Assembly: GCA_964500015.1 (NCBI GenBank)
Contig: CAZCMN010000028.1
Location: 1 to 10,890, forward strand
Direction: 5' to 3'
Length of the DNA stretch: 10,890 nt
Source: JAPLYB01 sp964500015
GTDB lineage: Archaea > Nanobdellota > Nanobdellia > Pacearchaeales > UBA284
Positions 1 through 4,351 of this stretch are shown here, piece after piece. The notes below the pieces were generated by a model, which saw only the letters and a program-made list of their open reading frames with translations, did no database searches and had not been told where the DNA came from. The first letter of the stretch is position 1, and each line of letters starts with the position of its first letter. Both the position numbers and the translations under genes were made by a program.

Positions 1-126
1 TAGATGAGAACTAATTTTCGGTTATCCCATGACATATGTCTCTGGCTCATACATTATTAAGAATATCTCTAGCTTTTAACACTTTAGTGGAACAAGAATG
101 GAACAAGACTTTAATCAACTTCTACC

Positions 127-146
127 ATGAGAAAGCCTCTAGCAGC
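127..146 (-). repeat. Direct partial copy of the tRNA-Thr 3' end
   Basis: Bases 127-146 repeat the acceptor end of the tRNA-Thr gene and its 3' flank (about 230-247) in the same orientation: a shared CATGA, then AAGCCTCTAGCAG. Weaker similarity continues into 147-157, where TTGAAAACC corresponds to the T-arm TTGAACC. A second copy of a tRNA 3' end is what tyrosine-recombinase integration into a tRNA leaves behind, but the copies are only about 100 bp apart and no integrase is visible. It may instead be a local duplication. Confidence 0.6.
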
Positions 147-202
147 GCTTGAAAACCGAATGGGTTTTCGGCGTCCCAAAAATGTTTCTACATTTTTTAG
201 GA
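146..202. repeat. Clamped hairpin-pair unit, copy 1
   Basis: Two adjacent hairpins. Hairpin A has clamp CGC/GCG, internal loop TT opposite G, and stem GAAAACC/GGTTTTC (151-157 with 163-169). Hairpin B has clamp TCC/GGA, internal loop C opposite TA, and stem AAAAATGT/ACATTTTT (178-185 with 190-197). Copies elsewhere use other clamp and stem bases but keep the pairing; here the second clamp is TCC with GGA instead of TGC with GCA. It lies between two copies of the tRNA-Thr 3' end. Confidence 0.7.
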
Positions 203-229
203 GATTTGAACCTGCGCAGGTTAAAATCT
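202..229. repeat. Palindrome containing a copy of the tRNA T-arm
   Basis: A near-perfect inverted repeat of 14-bp arms with one mismatch (202-215 against 216-229) and no loop. Its left arm includes GATTTGAACCTGCG (203-216), identical to the T-arm of the neighbouring tRNA-Thr at 249-262. A tRNA segment has therefore been copied and mirrored next to the gene. No function is evident. Confidence 0.75.
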
Positions 230-236
230 CATGATA

Positions 237-339
237 AGCCTCTAGCAGGATTTGAACCTGCGACCTACTGTTCTTTAGTTATTGTTAATAAATAACAATT
301 AAATACAAAACAGTTGCTCTACCGCTGAGCTATAGAGGC
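237..339 (-). tRNA. tRNA-Thr (anticodon TGT) with a 31-nt intron
   Basis: Read on the minus strand the cloverleaf is complete: acceptor GCCTCTA/TAGAGGC, D-stem GCTC/GAGC with loop AGCGGTA, anticodon stem ACTGT/ACAGT, variable AGGTC, T-stem GCAGG/CCTGC with loop TTCAAAT, and discriminator T, as in many archaeal tRNA-Thr. No CCA is encoded. Anticodon TGT reads ACA (and probably ACG). The anticodon loop is interrupted between positions 37 and 38 by about 31 nt (273-303). The intron has its own stem ATTGTTA/TAACAAT and forms a relaxed bulge-helix-bulge with TTTG/TAAA near the exon junctions, so it should be removed by the archaeal splicing endonuclease. Intron ends could shift by a base or two. 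Tyrosine or other assignments do not fit TGT. Confidence 0.9.
273..303 (-). other. tRNA-Thr intron
   Basis: Insertion at the canonical 37/38 position of the anticodon loop. It folds into a hairpin with a 7-bp stem and the loop TTTAT. It is too short to encode anything. Splicing at A37/A38 restores a 7-base anticodon loop TTTGTAA. Confidence 0.8.
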
Positions 340-361
340 CTGTAATAACTTTAAAAAACCA

Positions 362-372
362 CATATTAAAAA
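362..372 (-). promoter_or_regulatory. TATA-like box of tRNA-Thr
   Basis: On the minus strand TTTTTAATATG is centred about 28 bp before the mature tRNA 5' end, the usual distance for an archaeal TBP site. Confidence 0.5.
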
Positions 373-395
373 GGTTTTGTAGGATTGGGCTTAGT

Positions 396-413
396 CTCTA
401 TAGCAGAGCAACA
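396..413 (+). repeat. Inverted, internally deleted copy of the tRNA-Thr 5' half
   Basis: CTCTATAGC directly followed by AGAGCAAC matches the start of the tRNA (acceptor through D-stem and the first base of the anticodon arm) with eight D-arm bases missing. It lies on the opposite strand from the real gene, so it forms a long interrupted inverted repeat with 315-337. It cannot be a functional tRNA. Together with the T-arm palindrome on the other side, it shows repeated copying of tRNA pieces here. Confidence 0.6.
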
Positions 414-418
414 TAACA

Positions 419-427
419 TTTAAATAG
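419..427 (+). promoter_or_regulatory. TATA-like box of the LAGLIDADG gene
   Basis: TTTAAATAG is centred 24 bp before the ATG at 447. There is no Shine-Dalgarno sequence, which fits a leaderless transcript. Confidence 0.5.
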
Positions 428-446
428 TTTAACACATTTTTTTATT

Positions 447-1424
447 ATGGGGAATAGAGTTTATTTTAATTCAAAAAAAGCAAGGGACATGTTTTTTAGA
501 AAATGTCTTGAATCTTCAAATTTAAGAACTTGGGGTCAAATGGCAAAATTTTTAAAAATTCGCCGAAGCACGTTAAGCAATTATAGAAACGGCAAAATCA
601 CTTTGTCAGAAGTATTTTATACAAAATTGTCTATTAAACTTAATAAAGAAGATAAAGAAGATTTGTATAAAAATATTTCGTTCTTAGAAGACAATTGGGG
701 CAGAATTAAAGCTGGAAAAATAACTTACTCTAAATATAAATCTATTTTTGATAAAGGCAGAAAAAAATCAATTGAAACGATCTATAAAAAAGCGCAAAGA
801 TTCATGAATATTCATTTAAATGATGAACTTGCTTATTTTATTGGTTTATTCATCGGAGATGGGTTCACAAATAAATATCATCAGTATTATTTAATACAAT
901 TCATAGGGCATAAAAAAGAAAAACAATTTTATGAAACCACGTTCTCAAATTACTGCAAAAAACTTTTTCAGATTAACCCAAAAATTAGGGAAGAAAAATT
1001 GGGGAACGTTATAAGGATAAATCTTTACTCTGTAGCTTTATTTAATTTAATAACAAAAAGATTCCAAATTTCTGCTGGTAGAAAATCAAGAACCGTTTTA
1101 ATTCCTAAGGAAATTTTAAATTCTGATCCTGCAATTATTAAATCTTGTATTCGGGGGTTGTATGATGCTGAAGGCTGTGTTTTCTTTGATAAAAGGGTAT
1201 TTTATAAAAATCCTTACCCAAGAATAGACCTGCATATGAACAATCTAGAATTGTTAAAACAGGTTTACGCCATTTTAAACAAATTTGAGATTAAATGCAG
1301 TTTGGGAACTACTGGGAAGAATTTAAGAGTTATTATTTATGGTGAAGACCAAGTTAAAAAATTTGTTAAAGAAATTGGATTTTCCAACTCAAAACATCTT
1401 GAAAGATTGGAAAAATCAAAGTAA
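447..1424 (+). CDS. Free-standing LAGLIDADG homing endonuclease-like protein with N-terminal HTH
   Basis: A 325-residue protein with two LAGLIDADG motifs. The first is at residues 128-139, ending in GLFIGDG with candidate catalytic D138. The second is at 233-243, ending in GLYDAEG with candidate acidic residue E242. Two motifs in one chain mean a monomeric enzyme with a pseudo-twofold core that would cut long double-strand DNA sites. Residues about 28-55 (WGQMAKFLKI, then STLSNYRNGK) look like a helix-turn-helix, so this is an HTH-LAGLIDADG fusion. There are no intein splice motifs and no interrupted host gene, so it is not an intein. It starts 108 bp from the intron-containing tRNA-Thr, on the opposite strand, and ends 1 bp from the eS1 stop. 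Both motifs keep their acidic residues, so activity is possible. A role as a regulator or as a nuclease mobilising the tRNA intron is inference. Confidence 0.88.
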   Translation: MGNRVYFNSKKARDMFFRKCLESSNLRTWGQMAKFLKIRRSTLSNYRNGKITLSEVFYTKLSIKLNKEDKEDLYKNISFLEDNWGRIKAGKITYSKYKSIFDKGRKKSIETIYKKAQRFMNIHLNDELAYFIGLFIGDGFTNKYHQYYLIQFIGHKKEKQFYETTFSNYCKKLFQINPKIREEKLGNVIRINLYSVALFNLITKRFQISAGRKSRTVLIPKEILNSDPAIIKSCIRGLYDAEGCVFFDKRVFYKNPYPRIDLHMNNLELLKQVYAILNKFEIKCSLGTTGKNLRVIIYGEDQVKKFVKEIGFSNSKHLERLEKSK

Positions 1425-1425
1425 T

Positions 1426-1947
1426 CTACTTTTCAACTTTAACAACCCTTAATTCAGAAACAGCTAATGGATAAGTTTTCTTAAGTGTTTTTGAAAGCTC
1501 TTTTTGGATTGAACCGTTGATTGTGTTCTGGAAAAAATCTGCCTTACTAAAATTTTTAGCTGTTGCTATTAAAAATTCTTTTGCTTTATTTCTTAATTCA
1601 GCTCTGACACTCCTATGAACTCTTTTTCTAGTTATTAAAAAAGGTTTTATCCTTAATTTTTCATCTTTACATTTGCATAAAAAAGAATCTTCAATAATAC
1701 TGATATTATGCCCAATCATTTTTCTGATAAATGAGGGGTAAATTGAAAATTCTACCATCTCTGCAGATAGCCCCTTGTCTTTAAGATGAACAATATAACG
1801 GGCTTCGCAATTTTTTCCTTTAAGAATTTTAGTCAAGTCGAATTTTATTGCTCTTTTATCTAAAGATTCAATAGTATAAGCAAATAAGGGAATGCTAGAA
1901 TTTAGCACTTCGAGTTTAACATCAAAATATTTTTTCTTTAAAACCAT
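1426..1947 (-). CDS. rps3ae: Small-subunit ribosomal protein eS1 (S3Ae)
   Basis: A 173-residue protein recognised as archaeal eS1, a 30S protein near the mRNA exit and platform region. Family features are the N-terminal KKKYFDVK strand, the central basic TRKRVHRSVRAELRNKAKE helix, and the C-terminal YPLAVSELRVVKV segment, matching the usual YPLRRVEIRK-type ending. Archaeal homologues are commonly around 200 residues, so this is a compact version; the missing length is mostly in the N-terminal half. The gene is probably transcribed alone: a gap of about 80 bp separates it from eL42, and minus-strand TAATAAATAAC lies about 22 bp before the ATG. The tail-to-tail junction with the LAGLIDADG gene leaves 1 bp. 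Function is secure; the short form is the only oddity. Confidence 0.9.
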   Translation of the reverse strand: MVLKKKYFDVKLEVLNSSIPLFAYTIESLDKRAIKFDLTKILKGKNCEARYIVHLKDKGLSAEMVEFSIYPSFIRKMIGHNISIIEDSFLCKCKDEKLRIKPFLITRKRVHRSVRAELRNKAKEFLIATAKNFSKADFFQNTINGSIQKELSKTLKKTYPLAVSELRVVKVEK

Positions 1948-1963
1948 TTTTTAATTTTTGTGA

Positions 1964-1974
1964 GTTATTTATTA
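1964..1974 (-). promoter_or_regulatory. TATA-like box of eS1
   Basis: TAATAAATAAC on the minus strand, 17-27 bp before the eS1 ATG. The surroundings are very AT-rich, so this is a weak prediction. Confidence 0.35.
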
Positions 1975-2030
1975 TTTTTTATGTGTTTTGTTGAATTTTG
2001 ACTTTTGTGTTTCCTGAAGTTTGAGACTCT

Positions 2031-2348
2031 TTATTTTCCTTCTTTTAGCTGGAATTTAGATGTTCTTTTTCCTTTTCTTTGAACAGAGGATTTATTGCAA
2101 GTTAAACATTTGAAATTTAAATTTGTTTTTTTTGTACTTTTTGTTTTTCTTTTCCATTTTGTTATTGCAGGTTTTGAACCCCATCTTCCTAAATTGCCTG
2201 TTCCGCGCCTTCCTCTTAATTTGGCTCTTTCAATAGAGCCTCGTTTCATTGCGCTTCTTTTATGCCCTGAGCTGGCAATTATAACTTTATGAACTGTATG
2301 TTTTTTACAGTGTTTGCAATATCTTTTAACTTCTTTAGGTAGTTTCAT
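2031..2348 (-). CDS. rpl44e: Large-subunit ribosomal protein eL42 (L44e)
   Basis: A 105-residue, strongly basic zinc-ribbon protein of the 50S subunit, located near the E-site tRNA end. Zinc ligands are visible as CKHC (C11, C14) and CLTC (C81, C84). Between them lie the family's glycine/arginine-rich stretch (RGRRGTGNLGRWGSKP, 46-60) and the KTNLNFKC strand. Length is close to the archaeal norm of about 92-97. In many archaea the next gene is rps27e; here the 83 bp downstream hold no S27e and the next gene is eS1. Upstream is GINS, 46 bp away. Linkage of GINS15 with L44e/S27e is known from archaeal genome-context work connecting replication and translation. A TATA-like box about 26 bp before the ATG gives the gene its own leaderless promoter. 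Confidence 0.95.
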   Translation of the reverse strand: MKLPKEVKRYCKHCKKHTVHKVIIASSGHKRSAMKRGSIERAKLRGRRGTGNLGRWGSKPAITKWKRKTKSTKKTNLNFKCLTCNKSSVQRKGKRTSKFQLKEGK

Positions 2349-2367
2349 ACTTTTTTATAAATTAGAG

Positions 2368-2379
2368 ACTTTTAAAGCT
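2368..2379 (-). promoter_or_regulatory. TATA-like box of eL42
   Basis: AGCTTTAAAAGT on the minus strand, centred about 26 bp before the ATG at 2348, within the short gap after the GINS stop. Confidence 0.5.
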
Positions 2380-2394
2380 TTCTAGTTAATTGAT

Positions 2395-2961
2395 TTATTC
2401 AATATCAATCTGAGAAGCTTTTTTGTCATTAATGAGGATAGAAGCTACCTCTTTTGGAAGATTAGCAACCTCGCCTTGTTTGAAAGGCCCTATTTCAGAA
2501 CCATCAAAAAGAGAAAAAGCAGGAACTCCTTCTTTAAACCTTATAAACCAATTTTTCAATTCAGTTTCTTCTTTTTGTTTTCCTTCAAAATAAGTCAAGA
2601 TTTTCTTCTGATTCTCTTCAAGCTGTTTGACTGTGCTTTCAAACAATGCTTTTTCATGATCGAGTAAATTATCAGTATCTCTTTTACTGATTCCAGTAAT
2701 AGCTGCTGCAAAACTCAAATTCAAAACTTTTTTATTTCTTATAGAAAAAATTTCTTTTATTAAAGAAATGGCATTATCTAGCTGTTTTCTTGTAACTTTT
2801 AAGGTATCAGAGAATAAGCTAGTGTCTTGTTTAGTTAAGATTTGTTTCTTATCTTCTAGATAAGTTGCTAGTTCTTTTAGAAAATTATCTGGAAGTTCTT
2901 GTAAAGATTCATTATATTTCTCTTTTCTTAAATGGTCGTAAATCTCTTGGTATGTTATCAT
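2395..2961 (-). CDS. gins15: Archaeal GINS subunit (Gins15/Gins51 type)
   Basis: A 188-residue protein with the domain order of archaeal Gins15/51. A helical A domain (about 1-130) includes the basic SIRNKKVLNL segment (73-82), matching the RxRKIxxLA helix of the family. A linker is followed by a small C-terminal beta B domain (about 146-186, VPAFSLFDGSEIGPFKQGE). A-then-B order distinguishes it from Gins23, where the order is reversed. GINS binds MCM and a RecJ/Cdc45-like protein to form the replicative helicase; many DPANN have only one subunit and would form a homotetramer. Neighbour eL42 fits the known replication-translation gene linkage. A candidate TATA (minus-strand TTTTTAAATTC, 3007-3017) lies about 50 bp before the ATG, which would leave a short 5' leader. 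Confidence 0.85.
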   Translation of the reverse strand: MITYQEIYDHLRKEKYNESLQELPDNFLKELATYLEDKKQILTKQDTSLFSDTLKVTRKQLDNAISLIKEIFSIRNKKVLNLSFAAAITGISKRDTDNLLDHEKALFESTVKQLEENQKKILTYFEGKQKEETELKNWFIRFKEGVPAFSLFDGSEIGPFKQGEVANLPKEVASILINDKKASQIDIE

Positions 2962-3064
2962 CTTTATTCTAGCTATTTTCCCCTAGCTGATTCAAAGAAG
3001 AATAGAGAATTTAAAAACATATATGTAAGAAGAAAATACAGTTTTGTGGTTATACTTTCACAGA

Positions 3065-3153
3065 ATGCTAGAAAACACTAAAAAATGTTTCATAACATTT
3101 TTGGTGTGCCCAAGAATAAATATTCTTGAGCACAATCATGTTTTCGGCATGCC
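3065..3153. repeat. Nested clamped hairpin-pair unit, copy 2
   Basis: The outer stem is ATGC-TA-GAAAAC (3065-3076) with GTTTTC-G-GCAT (3140-3150). Inside it is a unit of two hairpins. The first has clamp CAC/GTG, internal loop TA opposite G, and a 9-bp stem AAAAATGTT/AACATTTTT (3081-3089 with 3094-3102). The second has clamp TGC/GCA and stem CAAGAAT/ATTCTTG (3111-3117 with 3122-3128). The outer stem has the same 2-by-1 internal loop, so one hairpin pair sits in the loop of a larger hairpin. It occupies the gap between the 3' end of phosphoglycerate mutase and the GINS promoter. Confidence 0.8.
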
Positions 3154-3190
3154 GTAAATATACTTAAAAGCGTGGCTAGGGTATATTTAC
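3154..3190. repeat. Hairpin pairing with the end of the phosphoglycerate mutase gene
   Basis: GTAAATATAC (3154-3163) pairs perfectly over 10 bp with GTATATTTAC (3181-3190), which encodes the last residues of the upstream gene; the stop codon is in the loop. It follows TGCC, exactly where a second hairpin of the repeat family would begin, but lacks a matching right clamp. It could act as a transcription terminator for the minus-strand gene. Confidence 0.6.
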
Positions 3191-3754
3191 ATCATATTCA
3201 AAATAATCATCAAACGGGTTTTCTAATTGCATCATCTTTTCTATAGAAAGCTTCTCAAAATATCTTCTGAAAGGTCTCATTGAATTTCCATGAGCTGAAA
3301 TAGCTACATTTACTTTTTCTCTTTTAATAAATGCAAGAAGGTCTTTGATAAAAGATGAAACACGTTTTTCAACCATCTTCACAGATTCCCCGCCAGGAGG
3401 AGAGATATTATAAGAACGATGATACAAATCAAAAAGTTTTTTTCTGTGTTTTTTGATAAACTCTGCATGAGAATGGCCTTGTAGTTTTCCATAGCTTCTT
3501 TCAATCATCCGGTCATCTTCAATTATTATCTTGCATTCTGGATGAAGTTTAAGAACTTCTTTTAATGTATCTTTGGATCTTGAAAGCCTGGTTTGAAAAG
3601 CAACTTGGAATTTCTTATTTTTTAGTTTTTTAGTGATTATCTTTGTTTGTTTAATTCCCAAAGCAGTTAATTTAGAATCTTTAAAACCAGTAAAAATATG
3701 TTTTTTATTGTAGATGGTTTGGCCATGTCTGAACAAATAAATTTTGCAAATCAT
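3176..3754 (-). CDS. gpmA: 2,3-bisphosphoglycerate-dependent-type phosphoglycerate mutase (histidine phosphatase family)
   Basis: A 192-residue cytoplasmic enzyme that would interconvert 3- and 2-phosphoglycerate in glycolysis or gluconeogenesis. Signatures run in order: RHGQTIYN with phospho-accepting H10; FTGFKDSKLTALG; MIERSYGKLQG with E85; PPGGES; and AHGNSMR with second histidine H155. The ERxYGxLQG and FTGxxDxxLT motifs point to dPGM rather than a generic phosphatase. The usual length is about 230-250, so this is a trimmed form, with the shortening between YGKLQG and PPGGES and at the C terminus. The start at 3754 is chosen because AGAGGAAAA precedes that ATG and the conserved protein begins there. 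An upstream in-frame start at 3847 would add 31 residues read from hairpin repeats. The last codons form one arm of an inverted repeat. Confidence 0.88.
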   Translation of the reverse strand: MICKIYLFRHGQTIYNKKHIFTGFKDSKLTALGIKQTKIITKKLKNKKFQVAFQTRLSRSKDTLKEVLKLHPECKIIIEDDRMIERSYGKLQGHSHAEFIKKHRKKLFDLYHRSYNISPPGGESVKMVEKRVSSFIKDLLAFIKREKVNVAISAHGNSMRPFRRYFEKLSIEKMMQLENPFDDYFEYDVNIP

Positions 3755-3758
3755 TTTT

Positions 3759-3767
3759 CCTCTTTTA
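3759..3767 (-). promoter_or_regulatory. Shine-Dalgarno-like site of phosphoglycerate mutase
   Basis: Minus-strand AAAGAGG sits a few bases before the ATG at 3754. The same AAAGAGGAAAAATG arrangement precedes the membrane protein starting at 7834. Most other genes here seem leaderless, so this site decides the start. Confidence 0.45.
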
Positions 3768-3824
3768 ATTTCCCTTTTATAAAATATGATTGAATCGGAT
3801 TTAATAAACTTATTGTTAAGAAAA

Positions 3825-3855
3825 TCATAAAAAATGCGCCTACGCATTTTTGTGA
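3825..3855. repeat. Single clamped hairpin of the same family
   Basis: Clamp TCA/TGA, internal loop TA opposite G, and a 9-bp stem AAAAATGCG/CGCATTTTT (3830-3838 with 3843-3851) with loop CCTA. It has the same layout as the first hairpin of the paired units, with a third, different clamp that still pairs. Confidence 0.7.
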
Positions 3856-3963
3856 CCTTAAAACACTAAAAAATAACTTTGTTATTTTTGGTGTGCCGAA
3901 AACAATTTTGTTTTTAAGCAAAGCTTTGCTTTTTAGGGTGCCAGAAACTTTTGTTTCTGAGCA
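3856..3963. repeat. Nested clamped hairpin-pair unit, copy 3
   Basis: The outer stem CCTTAAAA/TTTTAGGG (3856-3863 with 3931-3938, one T-G pair) encloses two hairpins. The first is CAC/GTG with a 9-bp stem AAAAATAAC/GTTATTTTT (3869-3877 with 3881-3889). The second is TGC/GCA with stem GAAAAC/GTTTTT (3898-3903 with 3910-3915). After the outer stem comes another hairpin, TGC/GCA with AGAAAC/GTTTCT (3943-3948 with 3953-3958), internal loop C opposite GA. A 16-bp perfect palindrome AAGCAAAGCTTTGCTT lies at 3917-3932. The noncoding gap 3755-3987 consists almost wholly of this array plus the single hairpin at 3825. Confidence 0.78.
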
Positions 3964-3979
3964 TGCCAAAAAATAAACC

Positions 3980-4052
3980 CTCACACACTAAAGCACTAGA
4001 AAAACAGAGGTTTTTCTGTGTCCCGAAAACAGGATGTTTTCACGATGTGGAG
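3980..4052. repeat. Clamped hairpin-pair unit, copy 4, inside an IS605-end-like palindrome
   Basis: The outer stem is CTC-A-CACA (3980-3987, one bulged A) with TGTGGAG (4046-4052). Inside, 3994-4045 holds CAC/GTG with GAAAAAC/GTTTTTC (internal loop TA opposite T), then TCC...GA with GAAAAC/GTTTTC. The outer sequence matches the hairpin at 10847-10868 except for one extra A (CTCACACACTAAAG and TGTGGAGTT here), as if 52 bp had been inserted into that palindrome. It overlaps the last 21 codons of the small membrane protein. Confidence 0.75.
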
Positions 4053-4293
4053 TTATCTTTTTTGAGCATATCTTTTTTCGATAAAGCAACAACAAAGTTA
4101 AAATAACCAAGGCCAATGCTACTCCAAAAAAGATTAAAGAATCAAGAGCAGGATTCTGAACAACAGAGTTCCCTGTTAAATTGGGAAGATAAATGAAACC
4201 TGAAACCAAGATTAATGCAAATAGAAAAACAAGAAAAGCTGTTTCCGGCCTAATTAATTTTTTTCTTATTCTCGATTTTGAGTCAGTAACCAT
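3988..4293 (-). CDS. Small membrane protein with two transmembrane helices
   Basis: A 101-residue protein I do not recognise. A short basic N terminus (SKSRIRKKLIRP) precedes hydrophobic helices at about 19-37 and 52-71, joined by a short polar turn (LPNLTGNSVVQNP), and a basic YRKK follows the second helix. This predicts a helical hairpin with both ends in the cytoplasm. The ATG at 4293 is chosen because an AT-rich box lies 22-30 bp upstream. A TTG at 4332 would add 13 residues but would place that box inside the gene. The last 21 residues (81-101) are read from the hairpin repeat, so the ancestral C terminus was probably lost or replaced. It is divergent from ftsY with a 58-bp gap. Coding status is likely but not certain. 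Confidence 0.6.
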   Translation of the reverse strand: MVTDSKSRIRKKLIRPETAFLVFLFALILVSGFIYLPNLTGNSVVQNPALDSLIFFGVALALVILTLLLLYRKKICSKKITPHRENILFSGHRKTSVFLVL

Positions 4294-4314
4294 CTTTCTA
4301 GGGAGATAATAAGG

Positions 4315-4323
4315 TTTATTAAT
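4315..4323. promoter_or_regulatory. AT-rich box shared by ftsY and the divergent membrane gene
   Basis: TTTATTAAT lies 29-37 bp before the ftsY ATG (4352) and, read as ATTAATAAA, 22-30 bp before the ATG at 4293 on the other strand. One TBP site could serve both directions, though two overlapping sites are equally possible. Confidence 0.4.
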
Positions 4324-4351
4324 GTTTTTCAACTAATTTTCTCGTTCAAAG

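Noticed and set aside
1..146. A possible integrase C-terminal remnant in the region left of the tRNA copy
   Set aside because: Only about 37 codons are open (36-149), with stops upstream in all frames, and no recombinase motif can be recognised. It also contains a simple 11-bp tandem duplication (TGGAACAAGA twice, 88-108). I see no gene in 1-236.
396..413. A second tRNA gene
   Set aside because: Only the 5' half is present, with an eight-base deletion in the D-arm and no matching 3' half.
3755..3847. An N-terminally extended phosphoglycerate mutase starting at 3847
   Set aside because: The extra 31 residues come partly from a hairpin, and the family's conserved start and a Shine-Dalgarno-like site both point to 3754.
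3751..3984. A 77-codon minus-strand reading frame across the hairpin array
   Set aside because: It is built almost entirely of repeat arms, has no recognisable domain, and overlaps the phosphoglycerate mutase start in another frame.
3064..4052. CRISPR-like array
   Set aside because: Repeats are not identical, spacing is set by hairpin geometry, and arms covary. There is no constant repeat with variable spacers and there are no cas genes.
4294..4332. A TTG start for the two-helix membrane protein
   Set aside because: It would put the AT-rich promoter box inside the gene; ATG at 4293 has proper upstream spacing.
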